The position numbers and the translations under genes were made by a program. A stretch of 64,000 nucleotides of DNA from the NCBI RefSeq assembly GCF_014268595.2, contig NZ_CP077091.1, positions 3,250,001 through 3,314,000 of the forward strand, read 5' to 3'. A model generated the notes under the pieces. It was given only the letters and a program-made list of their open reading frames with translations, ran no database searches and was not told where the DNA came from. Numbering within the stretch: the first letter of the stretch is position 1; the number at the start of each line of letters is the position of its first letter. Shown in pieces: positions 34,754-42,531 of the stretch. Source of the stretch: Pseudomonas hamedanensis. GTDB taxonomy: Bacteria > Pseudomonadota > Gammaproteobacteria > Pseudomonadales > Pseudomonadaceae.

Positions 34754-36358
34754 ATGAAAACTCAAGTGATGTGGTCCAAATCAGCAATCGCTCTGGCCTT
34801 GATCCTTTCTGTCGGCCTCGCCGGCTGCAGCAGCGGCGGTGGCGGCCACCGCAGCACCCCGAGCAGCTCGACTGCCGACGGCACGGCGGGCACCGGAGGT
34901 ACTGGCGGTACCGATGGTTCCGGTGGAACAACAGGGGGTGATACCGCAGGCACTGGCGGAACCGGGGGCACGGGAGGAACTGGCGGTGGCACCGCCGGCA
35001 CCGGCGGAACCGGGGGCACTGGCGGCGGTACTGGCGGCGGCACCGATCCGACTAATCCAACCAACCCGACAGACCCGACCGATCCAACCAACCCGACCAA
35101 TCCGACCGCCCCTTCGCTGGTCACCACCACGCTGGTGCAGGACGTCGGCAAAACCGTCAGCGGTGTCGGTGATGGCGTCGGCCAGATTGGTGACTCCCTG
35201 AGCACTGTCCCGGTGGTGGGCGGCGTTGTACAAAGCGCGGCCAACACAGCGGGTAACGTCGTCAGCACACTCGGCGATGGCGTCACCAACGGCATCGGCA
35301 AACTGGCCACAGACCCTAAAGGCCTGACCACCACCGTGGCTTCGGTCGGTGGCGTGGTTTCGGATGTCGGCGACGGCGTGTCCGACCTCAGCGGCAAGCT
35401 GGCGACGGCTACCGGCAGCATTCCGGTGGTCGGTGGCGTGGTCACCAGAGTCGCGCCGGTACTCGATGGTGTCGGCGTCAAAGTCACCATGCTTGGCGAT
35501 ACCCTCAACACCACCCTCAGCAACGGCCCGACCAGCCAGTTGACCAACAAGGTCGGCAGCGGTCTGGTGCCGGTGATTGCCATGGTCGAAAGCACCACCG
35601 ACAAACTCGGCGATGCCACAGGCCTGGGTGATCCGCTCAAAGGGGTGATTTCGAAAGTCGGCGGCACCGTGAACGGCCTCGGCGGCAAGGTCACCGTGGC
35701 CGGCAACGGCAATGCCCTGACCAACACCCTCGGCGGCGCGCTGGCCAATACCGGCACCGCGGTCGGCAAAGCGGGCGGTCTGGTGTCTAACGGCACTGGC
35801 TCCGGCACTGGCGGAATTGGCGGCGGTCTCGGTGGCACCGGTCTTCTGCAAACCGTCGGCGGCGCGGTGGTCAACGTCGGCAGCGGCCTGAATGCCGGCA
35901 GCACCAGCGGCGTGGTCAGTGCCGGCGGCGTGACCGCTGGCGGCCTGGGCAACACCATTGCCTCCCTCAACACCGTACTCGGCGGCTCGGGTACGCCGAT
36001 CACTGCAACCACTTCGCCATTAGCAACCGTGGGTGCCGCCGTGGGCGCCGGTCTCAACCCAGTGACCAGCGCCGTCACTACCGTGACCCAACAAGTCGGT
36101 GCCGCTACCGGTCTGGGTACGCCAGTCGCAGGCCTCACCGGTCAAGTGGGCGGTGCGGTCAGCAGCCTCGGCACGAGCATTGCAGCCACCAACAATCCAG
36201 TCACCACTGCGGTGGGCGGTCTGGTCACCAACGTCGGCGGCACCGTGGCGGCGGTCGGTGGCCTGGTCAACAGCGGCACTGCCACTGGCGGCACCACCGG
36301 CGGTCTGGGCGGTGTGCTCGGCGGCCTGACCGGCGCGCTGGGTGGAACTCAACGCTAA
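34754..36358 (+). CDS. Gly/Thr/Val-rich low-complexity lipoprotein (collagen-like label), putative exported partner of TpsB
   Basis: 534 residues. A lipoprotein signal (ALALILSVGLAGCSS, lipobox LAGC) is followed by a glycine/threonine tract made of repeated GTGGTGG units (about residues 38-97), a PTNPTDPTNP tract (about 98-119), and about 400 residues of loosely repeated Val/Gly/Thr motifs such as VGGVV, GDGV and GLGTPV. Automated pipelines may call this collagen-like, but there is no regular G-x-y period. It lacks a TPS secretion domain. A TpsB-family gene follows after a terminator. A surface or matrix adhesin is a guess from composition and neighbour. Confidence 0.75.
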   Translation: MKTQVMWSKSAIALALILSVGLAGCSSGGGGHRSTPSSSTADGTAGTGGTGGTDGSGGTTGGDTAGTGGTGGTGGTGGGTAGTGGTGGTGGGTGGGTDPTNPTNPTDPTDPTNPTNPTAPSLVTTTLVQDVGKTVSGVGDGVGQIGDSLSTVPVVGGVVQSAANTAGNVVSTLGDGVTNGIGKLATDPKGLTTTVASVGGVVSDVGDGVSDLSGKLATATGSIPVVGGVVTRVAPVLDGVGVKVTMLGDTLNTTLSNGPTSQLTNKVGSGLVPVIAMVESTTDKLGDATGLGDPLKGVISKVGGTVNGLGGKVTVAGNGNALTNTLGGALANTGTAVGKAGGLVSNGTGSGTGGIGGGLGGTGLLQTVGGAVVNVGSGLNAGSTSGVVSAGGVTAGGLGNTIASLNTVLGGSGTPITATTSPLATVGAAVGAGLNPVTSAVTTVTQQVGAATGLGTPVAGLTGQVGGAVSSLGTSIAATNNPVTTAVGGLVTNVGGTVAAVGGLVNSGTATGGTTGGLGGVLGGLTGALGGTQR

Positions 36359-36411
36359 ATTGCACCTGGCCGATTCGACGGCCTTACCTACAGCGCCTAC
36401 GCTTGGTTGAG

Positions 36412-36445
36412 GGCGGAAGATTCCCACGAGTCTTCCGCCTTTTTT
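36412..36445 (+). terminator. Intrinsic terminator between the lipoprotein and TpsB genes
   Basis: GGCGGAAGA (36412-36420) and TCTTCCGCC (36431-36439), then TTTTTT. It would make the TpsB message a partial read-through or require its own promoter, giving more lipoprotein than transporter. Confidence 0.9.
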
Positions 36446-36492
36446 CTTAGGAAAAGTCAGCCCAATGCTGTGCCCTGACCATGGAGTGTCCT

Positions 36493-38163
36493 ATGCGCGT
36501 ACTGGCATCCCTGCTGTGCCTGAGCCTCAGTTCCGCTGCCCTCGCCGACACCTTGCCCAGCTTCCTCAACAGCAACGAAACCACCCGCAACCTGCCCGTA
36601 CCCAACCTGCCCGCCGACGCCTATCGCCCGAGTGCGGCGCCGCTACAAGTGCCGGACCCCGGCGCAACCGCCGCGCAGCCCTTGCTGTTGGAGACCAAGG
36701 TCAATCTCAAGACCGTGCAGATCGAAGGCGGCACGCTCTATCCGCTCAATGAACTGGCCGAAATCTACAAACCCCTGATCGGCCGCCAGGCCAGCCTCGC
36801 CGACCTGATCGAAGCCACGCGCAACATCACCCGCCGCTATCAGCAGGACGGCTACCTGTTGTCCTACGCGTTTTTGCCACAACAGAACTTCGACGACGGC
36901 GTGGCCCGCGTGGTGCTGGTGGAAGGCTACGTGCGCGATATCCAGATGCAGGGCGATGTCGGCCGGGTCAAAGGCCTGCTCGATAAACTCGCGGCGAAAA
37001 TCCAGGCCGAACGCCCACTGACCCGCAAGACGTTCGAGCGCTACACCACGCTGATGAGCCGCATCCCCGGCGTGACGCTGCAAGCGCAAGTGCCGCCACC
37101 GGGCACCACCGACGGCGCCACCACTCTGGTCGCCCAGGCCAGCCGCAAACCGTTCACCAGCACCCTGAGCACCACCGAAGACAACCGCAACGGCCCGCAG
37201 GCCTTGCTCGGGATCAGCAGCAATTCGCAGACTTCAATGGGCGAGCAACTGACCCTCAGTGGCCTGTTCCCGCCGGGAGATGACAAAGAGCATTACTACC
37301 GTCTCGACTACAGCCAATTCCTCGACGCCGAGGGCACGCAACTCAACGTCTCGGCCTCACGTTACCGCGCCGATCCCGACACCGAAGTGCTGGTGGGCGG
37401 TGGCGGACGCCTGAGTACCCACCGCGAAAACGATCGCTACTCGATCGGCTTCAGCACGCCCCTGATCGCCTCGGCCAACGAACTGCTGACCGCCGGCTCA
37501 CGCCTGTATGCGGTTGATGACAAGACACGCTACGACGGCATCAACTTTCCCTTCAGCACCGAGTTGCGCACCGACGTCCGCGCCCTGGCCTTCGAAGGCG
37601 ACTGGCGCAAGGCTGACGCCCGGCAGTTGCGCATCCTCAGTGCTGGCGTATACCAGGGCTTCGACAGCCTCGGCGCGCACACCAACTACGACGACATCGA
37701 CCTCGATTTCTTCCGCGTGCGCCTGTCCGGCGTGCAGAGCGACAAGTTCCTCGACAACTGGCAAGGCGTGTTGTCAGCAGCGTTGTACTGGAGCGACGAC
37801 ACCTTGCCGGACAGCGAACGAGCGGTGTTCGGCGGGCAAAACTTCGGCCGCGGCTACCCGGACGACCAGGCTTCGGGCGACAAGGGTTGGGGCGTGGCCT
37901 ACGAGGTCAACTACAGTTTCAACCGCGACGGCAATTGGCTGCGCATCCTGCAACCCTACGTGGTGCTCGACCGCTCGCGCAGCTGGTTCAACCAACTGCC
38001 GGTGCAGGCCAACAACCTGTCCTCAACCGCCGTCGGCCTGAGGTTCGGCGATGCCAAGTACTACAACGTCGCGCTGGAAGTGGCGAAGGCCATGTCGGAT
38101 GAAGCCTTGGACACATTCAATCGCAAGCCGCGGTACAGCATCAGTTTCAGTTATCAGTTGTAG
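36493..38163 (+). CDS. TpsB-type outer-membrane transporter (ShlB/FhaC family)
   Basis: 556 residues. A signal peptide (RVLASLLCLSLSSAALA, cut before DTLPSF) precedes a linker, a POTRA domain (about residues 72-150: VQIEGGTLYPLNEL, then YQQDGYLLSYAFLPQQ) and a beta-barrel with FSYQL at the C-terminus (terminal aromatic pattern). Near the C-terminal half the GGQNFGRGYPDDQASGDKG segment matches the conserved ShlB/FhaC barrel motif. It exports a partner across the outer membrane. The only candidate partner nearby is the upstream lipoprotein, which has no TPS domain. ATG 36493 has GGAG upstream. Confidence 0.88.
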   Translation: MRVLASLLCLSLSSAALADTLPSFLNSNETTRNLPVPNLPADAYRPSAAPLQVPDPGATAAQPLLLETKVNLKTVQIEGGTLYPLNELAEIYKPLIGRQASLADLIEATRNITRRYQQDGYLLSYAFLPQQNFDDGVARVVLVEGYVRDIQMQGDVGRVKGLLDKLAAKIQAERPLTRKTFERYTTLMSRIPGVTLQAQVPPPGTTDGATTLVAQASRKPFTSTLSTTEDNRNGPQALLGISSNSQTSMGEQLTLSGLFPPGDDKEHYYRLDYSQFLDAEGTQLNVSASRYRADPDTEVLVGGGGRLSTHRENDRYSIGFSTPLIASANELLTAGSRLYAVDDKTRYDGINFPFSTELRTDVRALAFEGDWRKADARQLRILSAGVYQGFDSLGAHTNYDDIDLDFFRVRLSGVQSDKFLDNWQGVLSAALYWSDDTLPDSERAVFGGQNFGRGYPDDQASGDKGWGVAYEVNYSFNRDGNWLRILQPYVVLDRSRSWFNQLPVQANNLSSTAVGLRFGDAKYYNVALEVAKAMSDEALDTFNRKPRYSISFSYQL

Positions 38164-38631
38164 GTACTGTCGGGGGGACTGAGGAAGCGGTGTACTCAAC
38201 TCCTGAGACACCGCAAAACCCTGTGGGAGCTGGCTTGCCAGCGAAAGCGTCCATTCAGCAAACATTAATCGCGCTGACAGGCCGCCATCGCTGGCAAGCC
38301 AGTTCCACAGGATTGATGTACATCCGGAAGAGGTCGGTTGGTTGTCAGGCCGCCTTCGCGAGCAGGCTCACTCCTACAGTTTTGATCGTGTGCATCCTGC
38401 AAGAAACAGGTCGGCTGTGAGGCCGTATTCGCTGGCAGCCAGTTTCCACCGGATTGATGTGCATCTGGAAGAGATCAGCTGGCTGACAGGCCGCTATCGC
38501 GAGCAGGCTCACTCCTACAGTTTTGATCGTGTGCATCCAGCAAGAAACAGGTCGGCTGTCAGGCCGCCTTCGCGAGCAGGCTCGCTCCCACAGAAAAGCA
38601 AAGCAGCGCAGCTGCCCGCGGCAAAGCCGCC
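38164..38631. repeat. REP array downstream of the TpsB gene
   Basis: No gene. A CTGGCTTGCCAGCGAAAGCG / CGCTGGCAAGCCAG inverted pair (38220-38312) is followed by tandem GCGAGCAGGCTCACTCCTAC units joined by TTTTGATCGTGTGCATCC and AAGAAACAGGTCGGCTGT linkers (to about 38592). Translation of this DNA gives spurious REEQAHS/CGSEPAR-type peptides. Confidence 0.8.
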
Positions 38632-38992
38632 CCACTCAACACAATGAGCGTTAGCTCGAGTACCGCTCTTGATCTTGATCTCGGAGCCCGTCGGCAGGCT
38701 GAGCGGAGGGATTGATCCGGGCGTGGGAGCGCAGCGACCGTTTGGCGCAGCCAAACACAGCGAGAGGAGGTGCAGCGAAGCAAACCGGAGACGCTGCGCC
38801 CCGATCGATCCCGCAGCGCAGGAACCCCGAGCCCCGGCGAGCGGGCCGAACGCCAGGGCACAGACCTTTGGTTACTTTGGGGCGTTTGCCAAAGTGACCC
38901 GCCGTCAGGGCGGAACCGCCAGCCGCAACACCGAAAAAAACGGATATTCACCCAAAACCCCAACAACACGGTCGGCCCAAAGGCCGCCGAGT
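38632..38992. repeat. Long dispersed repeat, copy 1
   Basis: About 361 bp, near-identical to 48271-48630. It begins ACTCAACACAATGAGCG, contains GTTTGGCGCAGCCAAAC and GTCAGGGCGGAAC, and ends in the hairpin GGCCCAAAGGCC directly against the stop codon of the response regulator at 38993. No plausible gene inside; frames in it are typical spurious calls. Confidence 0.85.
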
Positions 38993-39400
38993 TCACCCGG
39001 CCTGAACCCGAGGCGTGGGAAACAGATTATTCAGAGTCTCCAACAACCTCACGTGATAAATCGGCTTGCGAAACAGATCCAGCACCTGCAACCGCAACAT
39101 GTCGCTGACATCCTCCATATCCGCATGCCCCGACATCACAATCACCGGCAAATGCTCGCGCGACGTGTGCTCGCGCAAGCGCCTGATCAACGACATGCCC
39201 GACTCCTCCGGCATGCGCAAATCAGTAATCACCAACGCAATATCCGGATGCCGGGTCAGCAGATGCAACGCCAGCTTCACCGACGTCGCGGTATGACACA
39301 CAAACCCCTCACCCTCCAGCAACTCAGCCAACTCCAGCAACGCGTCCTCTTCATCGTCAACCAGAAGCAACTGCTGGCGCGGCAGCGAGCGAGAATTCAT
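38993..39400 (-). CDS. Stand-alone receiver-domain response regulator
   Basis: 135 residues, a single receiver domain with no output domain. The acid pocket DD at 15-16 (LLLVDDEED), phosphorylation Asp60 in LVITDLRMPEESG, the MSGHAD segment with its conserved Ser, and Lys in DLFRKP are all present. ATG 39400 has AGGGG upstream; a TTG two codons earlier is less likely. It lies next to the flp pilin genes on the same strand and could feed into PprA/PprB pilus control, but that is inferred from position. Confidence 0.85.
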   Translation of the reverse strand: MNSRSLPRQQLLLVDDEEDALLELAELLEGEGFVCHTATSVKLALHLLTRHPDIALVITDLRMPEESGMSLIRRLREHTSREHLPVIVMSGHADMEDVSDMLRLQVLDLFRKPIYHVRLLETLNNLFPTPRVQAG

Positions 39401-39471
39401 GGGCAACCCCTGAACACTGAAAGTAACCCCAAGTGTAGCGCGCCATTGGCCAGGCGCGAGCGCCAGCCGCG

Positions 39472-39684
39472 TCAGGGTGTCTGCACCGGCGCCGTCTGCG
39501 CGGTACCGCCGAGAGACACCAGCACGCTGTTGAAGATATCGAAAACCTTCGCACCCAGCGGCGTAATGAACACCACGACCACCACCACCACCATAGCGAC
39601 GACAATTGCATATTCAATCGCCGAAGCCGCTTCGGTACTCACCAGAAACATACGCCAGCGCGCGATCAGGTATTCAAGGAGCAT
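39472..39684 (-). CDS. flp: Flp-family type IVb pilin 1
   Basis: 70 residues. A leader of 17-18 residues is followed by the type IVb prepilin motif EAASAIEYAIV with Glu5 and Tyr6 of the mature pilin and a long hydrophobic stretch (VVAMVVVVVVVFITPLG). The residue before the cleavage point is Ala instead of the usual Gly. The subunit is processed by FppA and polymerised by the Tad machinery. Separated from a second flp by a 121-bp gap, transcribed away from rcpC. Confidence 0.9.
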   Translation of the reverse strand: MLLEYLIARWRMFLVSTEAASAIEYAIVVAMVVVVVVVFITPLGAKVFDIFNSVLVSLGGTAQTAPVQTP

Positions 39685-39805
39685 AAGATTTCTCCTTTGC
39701 GCCAGTGGACCGCCGGATGCCGGGAATCCAATGACCTCGACAATGCCTGCGCGTGCCTTGTATCACCGGCTGCTCAGGCATCGAAAAAGAACGGGAAACC
39801 TCGTG

Positions 39806-40021
39806 TCACGTCGTAGGCCTGACCTCGGCGGTTCCACCGAGTTCGGTCAGAATGGCGTTGAAAATCGCCAGGACCTTAGCGCCAATGGGCGTTACAAACA
39901 CCACGACTACCACGGCCACCATCGCCGCAACGATTGCGTATTCAATAGCCGACGCAGCTTCTTCGCTTTTGCAGAAAGTCCGGGTCCGGGCCATCAGATA
40001 ATCGAAAGTCATACCAAACAT
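39806..40021 (-). CDS. flp: Flp-family type IVb pilin 2
   Basis: 71 residues starting MFGMTFDYLMARTRTFCKS. The ATG at 40021 has AAGGAG 7 nt upstream, better than the internal ATG. Prepilin motif EAASAIEYAIVAAM followed by VAVVVVVFVTPIGAKV. About half identical to the other Flp, so a tandem duplication. It is the first gene leftward of the 330-bp divergent promoter region, and so likely the major pilin. Confidence 0.9.
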   Translation of the reverse strand: MFGMTFDYLMARTRTFCKSEEAASAIEYAIVAAMVAVVVVVFVTPIGAKVLAIFNAILTELGGTAEVRPTT

Positions 40022-40351
40022 AGCTCCACTCCTTCGCGCCTCTGGCGCCGACAACACTACCGCGGCAAGGTTCCACCGTGCCACTTGAGCATTGTCAACA
40101 AACCCCGTCCCAACAACTGTAAGAACGGATTAATCACAAAGCATTAATCCCATCGTGCCTCGGCCATTTCCTGCTGTTAATTGGCCAGACCCTATACTTT
40201 CGTGGGTTATTTGCCTGTCATTAATGGCGCTTTTGCTTGGATCAGCTAGCTTGGAAATAGCGAAATAGTTGCATGTTCATAGCTGCCGAATCAGTACTCC
40301 TCTCGCGAACAAAATGCAGTTGGGTTGTGCAGCAGGAAAGGGAGAGCCGTC
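40022..40351. promoter_or_regulatory. Divergent promoter region of flp and the rcp-tad operon
   Basis: 330 bp without a gene. It is A+T-rich for this genome and holds an ATTAAT-based dyad (GGATTAAT 40127-40134, ATTAATCC 40143-40150) and a second palindrome CATTAATG (40219-40226). PprB is known to activate flp/tad genes in P. aeruginosa, so these are candidate PprB sites; the motif assignment is inference. Confidence 0.55.
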
Positions 40352-41293
40352 ATGAACAGTCGCATCACCATGGGCCTTGCCGCGCTGCTGCTGCTCGGTG
40401 CTGTTTTCGTCGGTTACTGGGGACTGGTCCTCAGCCGCCAACCGGCCCCTGTCGCCGAGGCGCCCGCAGCGCCAGCCGTCGCCCTTGAAAAAACTGTCGC
40501 GATTGCCGAAGACCAGACCCGCCAGGCCGTGGTGGTGCTGCTGCACGATGTGCCGCCCTTCACCCCGCTGACCGCCGCCGATGTGGCCGTGGAAAAACTG
40601 CGCAGCGCACCGGCCGGCAGCCTCGCCAGCGTCGAGCAGGTCATCGGGCGTACACCCTGGCGGCACCTGCGCGCCGGCACCTGGCTCAACGAGGAAAGTT
40701 TTCAGGCCGGCGGCGCCTTGGCGCGGATGATTCACAGCGACGAGCGCGCATTGACTGTGGCCGTCGACGAAGTGATCGGCGCCGCCGGACAACTGCTGCC
40801 GGGCGACTACGTGGATGTGCTGCTTTACCTGCGTGAGGATGCGAGCAACCTGCAGCAGTCGGCACAGATCGTCGTCCCGGCCCTGCGCGTGCTCGGCGTC
40901 GGTGATCAGTACGGCTTGACCAATGACGGCCAGCCGGCCTCCCCGGCCTTGAACGCCGAGGAAAAAATCAAACAGGATCAACGCCGGGTTGCCGCGCGCA
41001 CCGTGGTGCTGGCGGTGCCGGAAAAACTCCTCAGCCGCCTGATGCTGGCGACCCAGGTCGGCACCTTACGCCTGGCCGTGCGCAGCAGCGAAGAGCAGCG
41101 CCTGGCCAAATACTGGGCCGGCGAAAACCAGTCCCCTGCGCAGCTCGAAAAAGCCAACAGCCAGCTCTTTCAGTTCACCCAACTGGCCTTGGCCGGCGCG
41201 CAGAAAACACCGTCCAGCGCTGCTTCCGGCGCTGCACCCAGGCCTGCGGTGGAGATCATTCGCGGCAACCAGCTCAGCCAGCAAACCCCATGA
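40352..41293 (+). CDS. rcpC: Flp pilus assembly protein RcpC/CpaB
   Basis: 313 residues. One N-terminal membrane anchor (ITMGLAALLLLGAVFVGYWGLVL) precedes a SAF/CpaB domain: VVVLLHDVPPFTPLTAADV, then RTPWRHLRAGTWLNE, then ALTVAVDEVIGAAGQLLPGDYVDVLLY. RcpC-type proteins link the inner-membrane Tad complex to the secretin in the periplasm. GGGAG ribosome site before ATG 40352. The stop overlaps the rcpA start. Confidence 0.9.
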   Translation: MNSRITMGLAALLLLGAVFVGYWGLVLSRQPAPVAEAPAAPAVALEKTVAIAEDQTRQAVVVLLHDVPPFTPLTAADVAVEKLRSAPAGSLASVEQVIGRTPWRHLRAGTWLNEESFQAGGALARMIHSDERALTVAVDEVIGAAGQLLPGDYVDVLLYLREDASNLQQSAQIVVPALRVLGVGDQYGLTNDGQPASPALNAEEKIKQDQRRVAARTVVLAVPEKLLSRLMLATQVGTLRLAVRSSEEQRLAKYWAGENQSPAQLEKANSQLFQFTQLALAGAQKTPSSAASGAAPRPAVEIIRGNQLSQQTP

Positions 41294-42531
41294 CTGCGCA
41301 AGGATCCAAGTGCATGCAGAGTCGACTCAGACCGACCGTGAAACCTGTGCTTCGGGCCTTGTTGCTGCTGGGACTGTCGATGGACGTCGCGCTCGCGGCG
41401 GTCGGCAATTGCGCGGCGCTCAGACAACTGCCTTCCGTCATCGAGATCGGCGAAGGTTTTCAACAGGACATGCAGTCGCCGGTGGCGATCACTCGTCTGG
41501 CGATCGGTGATCCGAAAATTGCCGACGTGCACGCCAACGGCAGCGCGTCCTTTTTGCTCACCGGCGTCGGTCCTGGTGCAACCAGCCTGATGGTCTGGAC
41601 GGCGTGCTCGGCGCAGCCGCAACAGGCCATGGTATTTGTCCAGGGCGCCGCCACCAGCGCCCTGACCAGCCGCGTACCGTCGGACGATCCGAGCCTGCCG
41701 TCCCAGGTGCAGACCGACATTCGCTTCGTCGAAGTCAGCCGCACCAAACTCAAGGAAGCCACCGCGTCGCTGATCGGCACCCGCGGCAATTTCCTCTTCG
41801 GCTCGCCCGGCACGCTGCCGCCTATCGACGGTGTGCCGCAGCCGCGCCTGCCGGTGGACAACTCGTTGTTCAACTTCTCGTGGATCGGCGGCAAGACCAT
41901 GGCGATCATCAACGCCCTGGAAACCAGCGGCTTCGCCTACACCCTGGCGCGGCCCAGTCTGGTGGCGCTGAACGGGCAGAGCGCAAGTTTTCTCGCCGGA
42001 GGTGAAATTCCGATTCCGGTGCCCAGTTCCGGCAGCGACAGTGTGTCGATCGAGTACAAGGAATTCGGCATCCGCCTGACCCTCACGCCAACCATCATCG
42101 GCCGTGACCGCATCTCCCTGAAGGTCGCCCCGGAAGTCAGCGAACTGGATTTTGCCAATGCGGTGAACATTGCCGGCACCACGGTGCCGGCGCTGACCAT
42201 CCGCCGCACCGACACCAGCGTGTCGCTGGGCGATGGCGAAAGCTTCGTCATCAGCGGCTTGATCAGCACCACCAACAGCTCGCAGGTGAACAAGTTTCCC
42301 GGCCTGGGCGACATTCCGGTGCTGGGTGCGTTTTTCAAGGGGTCGCAAATCAAGCGCGAAGAACGTGAACTGTTGATGATCGTCACTCCGCATCTGGTGC
42401 ACCCGCTGGCCGCCGATGCGCAACTGCCGTCGTTACCGGGGGAAAAACTGCGTAACTACGACCCCAACTTCTACCGCATGTTTTTCCTCGAAAACGGTAA
42501 TTTCGACAAGCGCAGCGGGTTGTCCCAATGA
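41290..42531 (+). CDS. rcpA: Flp pilus secretin RcpA/CpaC
   Basis: 413 residues. A signal peptide (ALLLLGLSMDVALAAV), an N-terminal pilus-assembly domain (PSVIEIGEGFQQDMQSPV, then SLMVWTACS) and the secretin domain (SASFLAGGEIPIPVP, then VAPEVSELDFANAV, then LGDIPVLGAFFKG, LLMIVTPHLV) are in order. It forms the outer-membrane pore for the pilus. The ATG overlaps the rcpC stop (ATGA); ATG 41314 is a possible alternative with AAGGA upstream. The C-terminal stop overlaps tadZ. Confidence 0.93.
   Translation: MTAQGSKCMQSRLRPTVKPVLRALLLLGLSMDVALAAVGNCAALRQLPSVIEIGEGFQQDMQSPVAITRLAIGDPKIADVHANGSASFLLTGVGPGATSLMVWTACSAQPQQAMVFVQGAATSALTSRVPSDDPSLPSQVQTDIRFVEVSRTKLKEATASLIGTRGNFLFGSPGTLPPIDGVPQPRLPVDNSLFNFSWIGGKTMAIINALETSGFAYTLARPSLVALNGQSASFLAGGEIPIPVPSSGSDSVSIEYKEFGIRLTLTPTIIGRDRISLKVAPEVSELDFANAVNIAGTTVPALTIRRTDTSVSLGDGESFVISGLISTTNSSQVNKFPGLGDIPVLGAFFKGSQIKREERELLMIVTPHLVHPLAADAQLPSLPGEKLRNYDPNFYRMFFLENGNFDKRSGLSQ

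Noticed and set aside
34754..36358. True collagen-like triple helix domain in the Gly-rich lipoprotein
   Set aside because: The glycine tract lacks a sustained G-x-y period; it is built from GTGGTGG units, and the rest is Val/Gly repeats.
38669..40147. Long + strand open frame across the repeat, flp genes and receiver gene
   Set aside because: It runs antisense through the long dispersed repeat, the receiver gene and both flp genes, all of which have better support; composition is not protein-like.
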